DNA of 64,000 nucleotides from Hyphomicrobiales bacterium (GTDB lineage Bacteria > Pseudomonadota > Alphaproteobacteria > Rhizobiales > HXMU1428-3): positions 83,582 through 147,581 of the forward strand of contig JAJFHX010000020.1 in the NCBI GenBank assembly GCA_021775425.1, read 5' to 3'. The notes beneath the pieces are model-generated. The model searched no databases, was not told the DNA's origin, and saw nothing but the letters and a program-made list of their open reading frames with translations. A program made the position numbers and the translations under genes. Position 1 is the first letter of the stretch; every line of letters begins with the position of its first letter. Shown piece by piece: positions 54,486 to 63,780 of the stretch.

Positions 54486-55577
54486 CTAATCAAACAAGCC
54501 CTTCAGCCCAACAGGGCCGGAACAGATCGCATCAACCTCAGGTAAATAGCGCCCTTCATCATCATGCAACGCCAATCCTTCCAATAATTTTAAAGGTGCT
54601 TTTGATCCCTTTTTACCCGAAATTAAAACCCTGTTCGCTGGCTCCCCGGCTTTAGGAAACAGCGGAAACACCCGCAAATTGCCAAAACGGCCATCAAGAA
54701 CTCTCAGAATTTCATCTAATTTTTCCGCCCGGTTGATCATCAGAAACTGCCCCTTGGGCGCAGCCATCGCCGTCATAAACCGAACCCATTGCTCAAGCGT
54801 TTCAGCAACAGCCCGTTTCGCCCGCCGCCGCAGTGGATGATTGGATACCCGCATTTCGCCTTCATGATAAAATGGCGGATTAGCCACCACAAAATCATAT
54901 GAATTTCGTTGCAGTCCGAGTATTTCAAGTTTGCTGATCGGCTCGGCAAGGTCCGCAAGATAGATCTGAACCCGCGGTGATAAATCATTCCGTTTCACAT
55001 TCCGCTGGGCAATTTCAGCGTTGATATGCTCAATCTCAATCCCGTCAACAAAAGCCCGCTGGCACCGCCGGGCAATTGAAAGACTAACAACCCCCGCCCC
55101 GCATCCCGCTTCGAGCACACGAAAATCCCTGCTGTTTCCAGCCTGATCCTTAAAATCTTCCGGCAGTGAAGCCGCCAGCAAAACCGCATCAATACCTGAG
55201 CGAAACCCCGACCGCGGCTGATAAATTTTAACGGCCCCGCCAAGAAACAGATCATCCGTGATGTCAGACTCATCCAGCATTTCACTGATGACATCATCAT
55301 GGACATTAGCTGTAACACCGTTCGTCACAACATCATCCAGCTCCAGCTCATTGGAAAGTCCGGTTAAATCTGCCTGCGCCCTGCTGTCAGACAAAAGAGA
55401 ATGTGCCTCATCAAAATCTTCATCAGTCACCATAATTCTGCGAGGTAAAATACCAATTGATCCCTCAATCAAACTCATATTCTGATCAAGCACAGCAAAC
55501 TCAATGCCTTCCTGGCTCAAAAGGTCCTGCGTGAAACTGAGCAACACCACATCATTTGTAGATATCAGTTCTTTCAT
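54486..55577 (-). CDS. DUF2007 domain fused to TrmN6-like tRNA/RNA adenine methyltransferase
   Basis: 363 aa. Residues about 1-70 (MKELISTNDVVLLSFTQDLLSQEGIEFAVLDQNMSLIEGSIGILPRRIMVTDEDFDEAHSLLSD) match the small DUF2007 'signal-transducing' domain, normally a separate protein. After a linker, residues about 110-360 are a class-I methylase: GFRSGIDAVLLAASLP, VLEAGCGAGVVSLSIARR (SAM site) and the N6-adenine catalytic motif VVANPPFY. In relatives the two are adjacent genes; here one reading frame joins them. The substrate is probably tRNA (TrmN6 modifies A37 of tRNA-Val1), by analogy only. Confidence 0.9.
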   Translation of the reverse strand: MKELISTNDVVLLSFTQDLLSQEGIEFAVLDQNMSLIEGSIGILPRRIMVTDEDFDEAHSLLSDSRAQADLTGLSNELELDDVVTNGVTANVHDDVISEMLDESDITDDLFLGGAVKIYQPRSGFRSGIDAVLLAASLPEDFKDQAGNSRDFRVLEAGCGAGVVSLSIARRCQRAFVDGIEIEHINAEIAQRNVKRNDLSPRVQIYLADLAEPISKLEILGLQRNSYDFVVANPPFYHEGEMRVSNHPLRRRAKRAVAETLEQWVRFMTAMAAPKGQFLMINRAEKLDEILRVLDGRFGNLRVFPLFPKAGEPANRVLISGKKGSKAPLKLLEGLALHDDEGRYLPEVDAICSGPVGLKGLFD

Positions 55578-56157
55578 TCTCGATTTTAGCCTTCACTCTT
55601 GTCTAATTTCACACATCAAAAAACAGACACAACATGTCTCGGCTGTTATTCGCCAACAGTCTAAGAGTTGCCCCTGCGGCATGCCGACGCAAGTTTATCT
55701 TACCCGCTGCGGACAATTCTTTAAAATCACCTAAACCTGATGTCATCAATTCTGGATCGAAATTAAAATCAATCAATTAGAGAGCTTAAGCGCGAAGCAT
55801 CAGTAATTGAAAGTCAAATCACAAACAAAAGTATTATTTTTCAATAAAATATGACAGGCTGTGCAATATACATGAAATAGACCCGGTGCGTTTCGAAGCG
55901 AAAAAGTAACAGATCAGGCTGGACCCAATACTTGAAATCGTCAGCTATGGTCAAAAATTTACAATCCCGGCTTAAACAGGCCTGATATACTGCAAATCAG
56001 CTATTTTTTTATTTTCTGACCAGAGAATAAAGCCTATAGTCCCACATATATTGAATGCATCATTCTGAGCACTCACTGTGCCAGAGGTGAATTGTAATAA
56101 TCTTCGTCGCGTTAAGCAGCGATAAAACAGTCAGTAAGAAAATTATGGGAGCTAAAT
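55578..56157. other. Intergenic region between the methylase and ispB
   Basis: No gene or known RNA seen. AT-rich; it must carry two divergent promoters. I found only short, weak dyads. Confidence 0.55.
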
Positions 56158-57210
56158 TTGACCGCCCCTGAGCCAGTCAGCAAATCTCTGTCAGTCAACA
56201 ATCCTTCATCAGCCAACAGTTCTAACAATTCTGCAACAGGTCTTGATAAATTACTTGAGCTGACAAAAGAAGATATGAGCCGAATTAACGATCTGATCCT
56301 GGCTGAGGCTCACTCATCCGTGGACATGATCCCAAAGCTCGCCAAACATCTGATTGATTCTGGTGGCAAGCGCATTCGCCCTATGCTCACCTGCGCTACG
56401 GCAAGGTTGTGTGGTTATCAGGGGCTGGATCATATCCCGCTCGCCACTTCCATTGAATTTCTGCACACAGCAACTCTGTTGCACGATGATGTGGTCGATG
56501 AAAGTGATATGCGCCGCGGCAAAAAAACCGCAAGGCTGCTCTGGGGCAATCAGGCAAGTGTTCTCGTGGGAGATTATCTGCTTGGTCAAAGCTTCAAAAT
56601 CATGGTCTCTGTTGGCTCATTAGAAGCCCTGAAAATTCTCTCCAACGCCTCCGCCATAATTGCTGAAGGCGAGGTGATGCAACTTGCCGCCACCAATAAT
56701 CCTGAAATCAGCGAAGATGATTATATGGCGGTTATCAATTCAAAAACCGCTGCCCTGTTCGTTGCAGCCGCTGAGCTTGGTGCTGTTGTCAGCAATCGCC
56801 CGGAAAAAGAGCGCGATGCCTTAAAGCAATATGGCGAAAATCTTGGCATCGTATTCCAGCTAGTCGATGATGCACTTGATTATCACGGCAAAGCCGCAGA
56901 ACTTGGCAAAGATGTCGGTGACGATTTCCGCGAAGGTAAAATCACCCTGCCGGTGATCCTCGCTTATCAGCAGGGTACAGACCAAGAGCAAAAATTCTGG
57001 CAAAAAACACTTGGTGAAGGCAACATAGAAGAAAATGACCTGCAACAGGCCATTGACCTCACAACCAAATATGCCACCCATGAAGAAACCATGGCCAGAG
57101 CGCGCAATTTTGGTGAAAAAGCCCGTATATCACTTGAGATCTTCCCCGATAATCAATGGAAAGATGCTTTATTGCACGTCGTCGATTTTTGCATAGAACG
57201 TGGAAATTAA
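56158..57210 (+). CDS. ispB: Polyprenyl (octaprenyl-type) diphosphate synthase
   Basis: Makes the side-chain precursor of ubiquinone. Seen: first Asp-rich motif LLHDDVVDESDMRRGKKTARLLWGNQASVLVGDYLL, second QLVDDALDYHGKAAELGKDVGDDFREGKITLPVI, and the upstream GGKRIRPMLTCATARL. 350 aa. Start TTG 56158 with GGGAG 7 nt upstream; the next in-frame Met would be residue 41. The N-terminal 25 residues are Ser/Asn-rich. Confidence 0.95.
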   Translation: MTAPEPVSKSLSVNNPSSANSSNNSATGLDKLLELTKEDMSRINDLILAEAHSSVDMIPKLAKHLIDSGGKRIRPMLTCATARLCGYQGLDHIPLATSIEFLHTATLLHDDVVDESDMRRGKKTARLLWGNQASVLVGDYLLGQSFKIMVSVGSLEALKILSNASAIIAEGEVMQLAATNNPEISEDDYMAVINSKTAALFVAAAELGAVVSNRPEKERDALKQYGENLGIVFQLVDDALDYHGKAAELGKDVGDDFREGKITLPVILAYQQGTDQEQKFWQKTLGEGNIEENDLQQAIDLTTKYATHEETMARARNFGEKARISLEIFPDNQWKDALLHVVDFCIERGN

Positions 57211-57417
57211 TCATAATTTTGTGATTTTTCCCGGCGGTTAAGCCCCCAGAACTCTTTCCACAGCCCTAAAAATTAAAACCTTCACACCTCTTTGCGCCAC
57301 AAACCAGCCTTAACCATTCTCAACACATTAAACCCCGGCATCAATTGAATGGTTGATTGATCAAATCATTGATTTAATATCTTTATTATATGTTGCCAGC
57401 AAACAGGTGTAGGGCAC

Positions 57418-59961
57418 ATGAGCACAAGTGATGATCAGAGTAAGGAACAGGAACCCCTCAAATTTTCTGAGGCCGCAACCCCTTTGCCCCCGCCCGGTTT
57501 AAAACCAGAAAACACCGCCGAACGTCTTTGTCTTGAAGCCCTTAAAATTGGCCAGTCCATCTGGGTCGACCCCGAGCCGGATGCCCAGACACAGCTCGAA
57601 GACATTTCGATCCGGCCTGGTTTTTGTCATTCAATCCTCCGCCAGATTTTTAAACGCCGTCAGGAAAACCAGGACATCACTTCAATCTATGAGTGGACCA
57701 ACCTGAACGGTCCCTTTACCACGCGGGAATTACAACTGGTAGAAACCACAATGGCACTGGATAAAACCTTGCCGTTCGCCGCTCAAATGCGCCCGAGACC
57801 CGAACAAACTCAAACCCTCATACGGGCTGATTTTTTACGCAGCGTTATTCAGTCCTGCCAACACTCCCACCCCGATGGAATATCTGCAACAACATCAAAA
57901 TTCTGCATTTCAGGGGCAATTATCATTGATGAATTAAACCTTTCACACACCACCATTAAAGCCCCCCTCAATCTGACATATTGCCATTTTGAAGAAATCC
58001 CTGTTTTCAGCTATTCCAAACTCGCAGGTCTTAATTTAAGTGGCAGCTATTGCCCGGGCCTCACATACAATGGCGCCGAACTGAACGGCCCGCTGAAATT
58101 ATCAAAAGGCTTCACAGCAAATGGTGACACTGAAATTATCAACACAGTCATCAACGGCACTCTTGACGCGAAAGACGGCTACTTTCAGCCAACCATCGTG
58201 TCTCTGGATAATGATGCCCTCAGCCTGAAATTATCACATATTAAAAACAGCATCTGTCTCTCAGATGGTTTTGAAGCTACTGGCCGCGTAAATCTGCGCG
58301 GTACAAAATGCGATCTTGATTTAATATGCCAAAACGCCAGCATCACCAACCAGCAACAGGATTTAACCGGCTATGCCCTGATATGTGACAACGCCAGCAT
58401 AAACGGCAATATCAACCTTGGTGAAAATTTTTCAGCCACAGGCAGCGTAACCTGCCGGGGAACCAGAATTGGCGGCAACTTTGAAGCGGTCGGTGGTTCT
58501 TTTCAAAGCTTTTCTTCAACCAGCAAAACCAACAGCCTGCATTTTCAGAATTGCCACATCAATAACAACCTGATCCTGTTATACGCCAACGTTACAGGTC
58601 GATTAAACATTGAAAATACAGAAATTAATGGAAATTGCGATTTAGGTTATATCGCTGCCAATAACAGCACCAGCAGCGGTAATGGCCAGGCCTTAAAAAT
58701 CAGCAACAGCCGGATCAAAGGCTCCTTATTATTGGCTGAAGCCACTCTGAAAGGCCAGACATACATCAGAGATACAACAATCTCCAACTCTCTTGATTGT
58801 TCTTTCAGTATCCTCGAAAATTTTTCCGTAAAAAATGTCGGCCAGGCATTTATCATTGAAAACAGCCACGTCGGTCATAATTTTCTGCTCGCCTATGGGT
58901 TCTCTGCCAAAGGCCATGTTGCCGCAAACGACCTCACCGTTGGCCATGACCTGATCTGCAACGGTGGCCATTTCAGAGGCGATGTCACGTTTAAAAACTG
59001 CCGGATAAAAGGCACACTCAGTCTTGATAGCAAAGAAGACCCGGTCTCTAAATTTGAAGAACAGGTCAGGCTCATCAACCTCACCACCACTTCATATGCT
59101 GATGATGAACGTTCCTGGCCTGAAAAGCTAACCCAGCGAAATTTCAGATATGAAAAATTTACCCAATCCACAAACAGCACAGCTGCCAAAAGACTGGCCT
59201 GGCTTGAAACACAACCTGAGCATACCAGCTTAGCCAACCAGCAGCTCATAAGCACCTTAACAGCAATGGGTAAGCATAGTGACGCAAAAACAGTGGCCAT
59301 TGATTTCAGCAAAAAGCAATACTGGCAGAGCCTCTACCAAAACTTAGCGACAACAACCCAAAAGCCCGACCATAAAACACTAACTCAAAAACTGGGAGTG
59401 GCAGTTCGCTGGCCGTTTTACGTCCTCTGGTGGCTGGTTTATGGTGCATGGATGGTCTATGGCTATCGCAGTCATCGCATCTTAAGCACCAGTCTGTTTG
59501 TATTTTTATTTTCTGTCTTTGTGTATTTCAAAGCCGACCAGCAAACTCTGTTTACCCCAACTTCACTCACACCGGCACTTGAAGCAAAAATAAAACGCTG
59601 CAATCAGCTTCCTTTAAGCGAAAGCCAGCGGTTAAGTGCAATCGAATCCTGCAATACACCAGAATTGCCAACCTTTTCACCCGTCCTATATGCAATGGAA
59701 AACCAGCTTCATCTGACAAACCTTCATCAGCAAACCTTTTGGCAACCAACAGAAAACAACATCATCTTTCATATTCCCTCACCCTCATGTCTGCAGCTGA
59801 TCAAAACCTGCATGACAACAAAGTGGGTGCCGGTTAATTTTGGTGCCACTTTCCTCACCAATCTCATTCGTTTCCAATCGATATTCGGTATGGCCGCCAT
59901 CCTGGCCCTGCTCTATAACCTGATAAAACCCGCACTAAGGCCTGTTTTGCCAAAAAAATGA
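57418..59961 (+). CDS. Large repeat (beta-helix-like) protein with C-terminal membrane segments
   Basis: 847 aa, not recognised. Residues about 165-550 consist of roughly six 40-70-residue units with the pattern 'h-x-n-x-x-I-x-g-n-l-x-L-x-x-g-f-x-A-x-G-x-v-x-h-x-g-t-x-I-x-G-x-h', e.g. SINGNINLGENFSATGSVTC and HVGHNFLLAYGFSAKGHVAA, suggesting a right-handed beta-helix or pentapeptide-like solenoid. After a helical linker come TM helices near residues 664-682 and 690-706, an extracytoplasmic loop with four Cys (about 710-810), and a last TM helix near 815-835. The first 150 residues are soluble. No signal peptide, so the solenoid is probably cytoplasmic. Its own start follows AGGTGTAGGG. Confidence 0.8.
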   Translation: MSTSDDQSKEQEPLKFSEAATPLPPPGLKPENTAERLCLEALKIGQSIWVDPEPDAQTQLEDISIRPGFCHSILRQIFKRRQENQDITSIYEWTNLNGPFTTRELQLVETTMALDKTLPFAAQMRPRPEQTQTLIRADFLRSVIQSCQHSHPDGISATTSKFCISGAIIIDELNLSHTTIKAPLNLTYCHFEEIPVFSYSKLAGLNLSGSYCPGLTYNGAELNGPLKLSKGFTANGDTEIINTVINGTLDAKDGYFQPTIVSLDNDALSLKLSHIKNSICLSDGFEATGRVNLRGTKCDLDLICQNASITNQQQDLTGYALICDNASINGNINLGENFSATGSVTCRGTRIGGNFEAVGGSFQSFSSTSKTNSLHFQNCHINNNLILLYANVTGRLNIENTEINGNCDLGYIAANNSTSSGNGQALKISNSRIKGSLLLAEATLKGQTYIRDTTISNSLDCSFSILENFSVKNVGQAFIIENSHVGHNFLLAYGFSAKGHVAANDLTVGHDLICNGGHFRGDVTFKNCRIKGTLSLDSKEDPVSKFEEQVRLINLTTTSYADDERSWPEKLTQRNFRYEKFTQSTNSTAAKRLAWLETQPEHTSLANQQLISTLTAMGKHSDAKTVAIDFSKKQYWQSLYQNLATTTQKPDHKTLTQKLGVAVRWPFYVLWWLVYGAWMVYGYRSHRILSTSLFVFLFSVFVYFKADQQTLFTPTSLTPALEAKIKRCNQLPLSESQRLSAIESCNTPELPTFSPVLYAMENQLHLTNLHQQTFWQPTENNIIFHIPSPSCLQLIKTCMTTKWVPVNFGATFLTNLIRFQSIFGMAAILALLYNLIKPALRPVLPKK

Positions 59962-60002
59962 GACTTTGAAGCATATAATTGCAGCTCATAGTAATGTTTA
60001 AA

Positions 60003-60040
60003 TAAAAAAATAGCGGCCAGAAATACTGACCGCTACTTTA
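60003..60040. terminator. Bidirectional terminator-like hairpin
   Basis: TAGCGGCCAG / CTGACCGCTA (one mismatch) with flanking A-rich and T-rich runs between convergent genes. Confidence 0.8.
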
Positions 60041-60079
60041 TTCAATTATTGCAATAATGAAGTGAGAAAAACTTCAGTA

Positions 60080-60265
60080 CTATTGCGTTTTCTCACAAGC
60101 TTTTGTTTCTTCGTTCCACTCTTCGCCTTCTGGGCATTCTTTCTTCTCATAAACAACACTGTTTAGTGTTGAAAATGATCTGTCAGATGCGCCTGCAAAA
60201 GCTGCAGAAGTAGAAAGACCTAATGCGAAACAACCCATTGTCAAAATTGACAAGAATTTGCTCAT
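60080..60265 (-). CDS. Small secreted Cys-containing peptide
   Basis: 61 aa: signal peptide MSKFLSILTMGCFALGLSTSAAFA, mature part of about 37 residues ending KKECPEGEEWNEETKACEKTQ, in which two Cys 14 apart can form one disulfide. GGGAG 9 nt before the ATG. The CPEG-x-x-W-x-x-x-x-x-x-C motif occurs in small secreted and chitin-binding-like modules, but no function can be named. It has its own terminator and probably its own promoter. Confidence 0.8.
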   Translation of the reverse strand: MSKFLSILTMGCFALGLSTSAAFAGASDRSFSTLNSVVYEKKECPEGEEWNEETKACEKTQ

Positions 60266-60404
60266 AAGATTATCTCCCGATAATTTTATTCATAACACCA
60301 TGTCATGAATTCGAGGGTTATTAAAAGCTTCAATGATGTCAGTAATTTGGTAGAATTAAGGTATTCTTTGCATGGCGAATACAAGTATAAAAACGTGAAT
60401 ATTG

Positions 60405-60436
60405 AATAACGTTTATTAACTTACTGAAACGTTATT
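60405..60436. promoter_or_regulatory. Perfect 10-bp inverted repeat AATAACGTTT / AAACGTTATT
   Basis: Arms separated by 12 nt, about 140 bp upstream of the small Cys-peptide gene, not followed by a T run. Each arm contains AACGTT, also the core of the tandem repeats at 50971-51015. Candidate dimeric regulator site. Confidence 0.5.
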
Positions 60437-60499
60437 TGATTATTTCGATACCAAAAAAAGTCCATTTCACACCTCGCGGCCTATTTAATGTCACAAACA

Positions 60500-60532
60500 A
60501 AAAGCCACCTCTTTTCTAAAAAGAAGTGGCTC
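60500..60532 (-). terminator. Terminator after the Tat-signal protein gene
   Basis: On the minus strand AGCCACTTCTTTT / AAAAGAGGTGGCT (one mismatch), followed by TTTTTGTTTG. Confidence 0.82.
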
Positions 60533-60569
60533 TCCGCAGATTTTTATCAATTATGGCAAAGGTCCCGGC

Positions 60570-60851
60570 TTACAAACGAAGCGTACCCGTTTTTTCAACC
60601 TGACTGGCCCAGGCTGTGGTAAAATGTTCCGCACTGTCAAACGGATTCATCTGATTGAGAGGCTGGTCCATCCGGCCACCTATAGATTTACCGCCAGCTG
60701 CTTTACCGCCAGTTGGAGCTGAACCGGTTGCTCCCAGCGCAGAGCCCATTCCAGAGCCAAAAGCAGCCATTCCAGCTACAATGCCAGTTGCCAGAGAGCC
60801 TTTTACAAAGCCCCGTCTTGTCGTTTTACGTGTTTTTTTAAGGTTTGTCAT
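60570..60851 (-). CDS. Small exported protein with twin-arginine-like signal
   Basis: 93 aa from ATG 60851 (GGAG 8 nt upstream). The N-terminus TRKTTRRGFVKGSLATGIVAGMAAFGSGMGSALG matches the twin-arginine pattern (RRGFVKG, then a mildly hydrophobic Gly/Ala run). The mature part is about 50 residues, Gly/Lys-rich then QPLNQMNPFDSAEHFTTAWASQVEKTGTLRL. Too short for a cofactor enzyme, so it might be a small partner, or a remnant of a larger Tat substrate. Its good ribosome-binding site and terminator argue for a working gene. Confidence 0.75.
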   Translation of the reverse strand: MTNLKKTRKTTRRGFVKGSLATGIVAGMAAFGSGMGSALGATGSAPTGGKAAGGKSIGGRMDQPLNQMNPFDSAEHFTTAWASQVEKTGTLRL

Positions 60852-60963
60852 ATGAATACTCCTCATCAAATGTAACCACTCCAAAAAATATAAACTAATT
60901 TATGAGTTACAAGGGATAAATTAATGTTTTTATTGATTTTATAGTGGTTATTGATTGATTGTT

Positions 60964-62139
60964 TTAAAGTTTGAGATATTTCACCATAAAATAAATTCCG
61001 GCAAACGGGCCGGCAGCCATCACACAAATTGTTAAAGGCCAGCCAATCATCAACGCGATCAAAGGCATGCCCTGCACAGTAAAAATCGTCAGCGAAAAAC
61101 CAAGGGCTGTTTGCAGCGTCATCAGGCTACCCACATGCTCAGCCGGTGAATGATCGGCAATCAAAGCCGAAAATTGGGCCGAATCCGGAATAATCGTCAT
61201 TCCCCATAGCAATACAAAAAAAGTCAGCAACCAGAACGGCCCACCAAAAGAGAGCGCCGTTCCAATCGCCGCCATCCCGCTTCCAGCCATTGCGATGATT
61301 GTCACCTGAGATTTACCGATTTTGTCAGCAGCAAAGCCAGCGAAAATTGATGCCACTCCACCAAGCGCAATCGCAAAGAATGTAATAAGACTGGCCGTGC
61401 TGACAGCACTCGCCAAAGACATCTGGCTGCGAAAGGAAAGCGCGGCAATGCTGGATATCCACGCCCACATTGCATAAAGCTCCCACATATGCCCGAGATA
61501 GCCCAGAAACGGATACCTCAGTCTCTTATCCGTCCAGATCAACCCGACATTACTAAACTGAAACCCAGTCGCTTTCGCATGATAGGGCCCAGTTTGACTG
61601 AACAATATCATCACCCCGCCAAGTAGCGACATAACCGAAGCCACAAAAACAGCAACCCGCCACTCCATACCGCCAAGATAAATGGTCAGAAATGGAGCCG
61701 CACTGCCAATTGTCAAAGCACCAACCATCACTCCAACCAGCAGGCCACGGTCTTCCCGCCCCCATCCAACCGCGATTTTCATTCCAACCGGATATACACC
61801 AGCCAGACAAAAACCGGTCAGAAACCGGCACATCACAGCACCAATTCCGCCAACCTCAAACAAAAATAACGAGAGATTGATCAAGGTGGCAAGAAACGCA
61901 AACAGGGCAAACACATGTTTAGGATTAAATCTGTCAGCAATGCCGAACAGAGCAATAACCAACGCACCAACAACAAACCCGGCGCTAACCGAGCTGGTCA
62001 GCAACCCCTGAATGAACGCATCAATCCCAGCCTCAGCCACCATATCAGGCAACGCCGCCGCTGATAAAAACCACAAGCTCATCGTCAGCAGTTCAGCCAC
62101 AACCAACAATGCGATTGAAATGAATTTATCACTGAACAA
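60964..62139 (-). CDS. MFS transporter
   Basis: A 12-helix major facilitator, 391 aa. Seen: the N-half helices (IALLVVAELLTMSLWFLSAAALPDM, LTSSVSAGFVVGALVIALFGIADRFNPKHVFALFAF), VYPVGMKIAVGWGREDRGLLVGVMVGALTIGSAAPFL, and the C-half FAGFAADKIGKSQVTIIAMAGSGMAAIGTAL. The start is TTG 62139, 15 nt after the stop of the DUF4337-like gene, so expression is probably coupled to it. Substrate unknown; the sequence is of the multidrug/carboxylate-like type but this is weak. Confidence 0.87.
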   Translation of the reverse strand: MFSDKFISIALLVVAELLTMSLWFLSAAALPDMVAEAGIDAFIQGLLTSSVSAGFVVGALVIALFGIADRFNPKHVFALFAFLATLINLSLFLFEVGGIGAVMCRFLTGFCLAGVYPVGMKIAVGWGREDRGLLVGVMVGALTIGSAAPFLTIYLGGMEWRVAVFVASVMSLLGGVMILFSQTGPYHAKATGFQFSNVGLIWTDKRLRYPFLGYLGHMWELYAMWAWISSIAALSFRSQMSLASAVSTASLITFFAIALGGVASIFAGFAADKIGKSQVTIIAMAGSGMAAIGTALSFGGPFWLLTFFVLLWGMTIIPDSAQFSALIADHSPAEHVGSLMTLQTALGFSLTIFTVQGMPLIALMIGWPLTICVMAAGPFAGIYFMVKYLKL

Positions 62140-62154
62140 AATGGAAGGGCCTAC

Positions 62155-62790
62155 TCATAACTGAGACCGAACCCAATCTATCGCCAATTTAGGGTCAGTC
62201 GGGATGTCGTAATAAAGGCCATAGCCGTTCACAACCACGAATAAAGAAACCAGACTTAATACAAAACTGAATGACAGCAAAACACCACCACCCGTGATCA
62301 ACGAAACAGATGCCAGAACAATCGCAATTTGCAACAGGGCAATGGCAATACCAAAATAATCCCCCTGCCGGATTGCGATCTCCTGCTTTGCCTTTTCAGC
62401 TTTCGCAGTTGCAAGAATTTCATCTTTTTCAGCTGAATACCGATCAGCCTTTTGCTGCCATTCACTGGCCAGAGCGACCTGGCCCATAGATTTAAAAGTT
62501 CCGGCTGCAATTTCAGAACTGGTCAGACGAATATTTTTCGCCTGAAAATACGAAAACTGGTTCGAAGCTTCTATATGTGCGACAAGCGCCCGTTTCCCTG
62601 CATCATCATCAGCCATTGAAACAAAGGCCAGAAATGCTGCCAGAATGGCGATGTAAATCGGCGTCTTGCTATTGTGCGCTTCTTGCGAAATTTCTTTGAT
62701 GATATTTTTTAGATCATAAGAAACCGCTTTTTCTTCTGTCTGTTTGCCAGACTGAGTATCCTTTAAATCTGAAGACTGTTCCAAAGACAT
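62155..62790 (-). CDS. DUF4337-like membrane protein
   Basis: 211 aa. Seen: an N-terminal TM helix (IYIAILAAFLAFVSMADDDAG), the family phrase ASNQFSYFQAKNIRLTSSEIAA, a helical middle KADRYSAEKDEILATAKAEKAKQEIAIRQGDYFG, and two C-terminal TM helices. This order (TM, WxYYQAK-like phrase, helix, two TM) is that of DUF4337. No function known. Lies directly upstream of the MFS gene, same strand. Confidence 0.82.
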   Translation of the reverse strand: MSLEQSSDLKDTQSGKQTEEKAVSYDLKNIIKEISQEAHNSKTPIYIAILAAFLAFVSMADDDAGKRALVAHIEASNQFSYFQAKNIRLTSSEIAAGTFKSMGQVALASEWQQKADRYSAEKDEILATAKAEKAKQEIAIRQGDYFGIAIALLQIAIVLASVSLITGGGVLLSFSFVLSLVSLFVVVNGYGLYYDIPTDPKLAIDWVRSQL

Positions 62791-62828
62791 AACTTAACAA
62801 CTCCCCCAAAAAGAATGAGCTTACCCAA

Positions 62829-62864
62829 TTTAAGGGGGCTAAACAAATAGTCAGCCCCCTTAAA
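62829..62864 (-). terminator. Strong intergenic hairpin (weak terminator)
   Basis: Perfect 12-bp stem TTTAAGGGGGCT / AGCCCCCTTAAA with a 12-nt loop, between 62982-63533 and the DUF4337-like gene. Only a short T stretch follows on either strand. Confidence 0.6.
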
Positions 62865-62981
62865 ACTTCATATCAAACGGCACATATTTTCATTTATTTT
62901 CACATGATCGGCAAGAAAAACAAACTGTTACGAATAAGTAGAAACGCTCGCTCTTCAATATCTTTAGTGAGCAAACAACAA

Positions 62982-63533
62982 TTAGGCGCCCCCGAATATA
63001 TGAGCGAGATATATACCCGCATCCCGAATGTCAAAAATGAAAGAAATCAGAATGACAGCTGTAATAACCCCAGCCCAGACAGAATAAAAAGTCACTTCCT
63101 TAAAAAATGGCCGTGTCTTTAACATGCAGTAAAGCCCAGGTGACCAGCAAACAATATGTGTAAGACCAATCAATCCACCAAGCACCGGTATATTGAGCGC
63201 CGGATACACAAACAAAACCAGAATAACAGTGAGAATAAACCCGCCAACCAGCCAGCGTGCAATCGGGTAATTCCAGACAAAAAGTAACCCAAGTGCAAAT
63301 ACACCCATCATTACATTCACCCATAGGTGAATAAGCGGTGGCATTTCCGCCATGCCCTTTTCATCAAAAAGCTCCAGCGCCCCATGACCACTAGGATAAT
63401 CTTGCGCAAAAGCGACCGTAGCGGCCAGTAACATAGCCAAAGCGAACACAAATCCACTCAATAAAACAGAACCAGTTGTAAGTTTAAAACTAAATCCCAA
63501 AGTTTTAACCGGCAAATAAACACTCGATACCAT
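62982..63533 (-). CDS. Hypothetical membrane protein
   Basis: 183 aa with about five hydrophobic helices: a first segment that may be a signal anchor (VLLSGFVFALAMLLAATVAFAQDYP), then LIHLWVNVMMGVFALGLLFVW, WLVGGFILTVILVLFVYP, LGGLIGLTHIVCWSPGLYCML and FYSVWAGVITAVILISFIFDI. GGGGAG 5 nt before the ATG. Not recognised. Its right neighbour is the rRNA operon terminator region. Confidence 0.75.
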   Translation of the reverse strand: MVSSVYLPVKTLGFSFKLTTGSVLLSGFVFALAMLLAATVAFAQDYPSGHGALELFDEKGMAEMPPLIHLWVNVMMGVFALGLLFVWNYPIARWLVGGFILTVILVLFVYPALNIPVLGGLIGLTHIVCWSPGLYCMLKTRPFFKEVTFYSVWAGVITAVILISFIFDIRDAGIYLAHIFGGA

Positions 63534-63690
63534 AATAGCTCCCCTTAAAATATTTATGAGTGAAATCTCATCCAGGCGAGATCATATTAGCACCCGGATA
63601 AAAGGTCTTCATGAAAATCAACATCCCCGAGTCAATAATAAGTGATCAAAAAACCGAACAGGTTTTAAGGAAACAGATAAAATCAGCACA

Positions 63691-63734
63691 AAAAAACGCC
63701 CCTGAATTGCATCACTGCAAGTCAGGGGCGTTTT
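63691..63734 (-). terminator. Terminator of the rRNA operon
   Basis: On the minus strand, AAAACGCCCCTGA / TCAGGGGCGTTTT with an inner TTGCA/TGCAA pair, followed by seven T. It lies about 150 nt after the 5S gene. Confidence 0.88.
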
Positions 63735-63780
63735 AGATTCTATTATATGAACAAAGATCAGAGAGGACTTGATAGATAAA

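Larger units (their letters stand above)
60266..60569. other. Intergenic region between two small exported-protein genes
   Basis: No gene. Contains the perfect 10-bp inverted repeat and the terminator listed separately. Confidence 0.6.
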
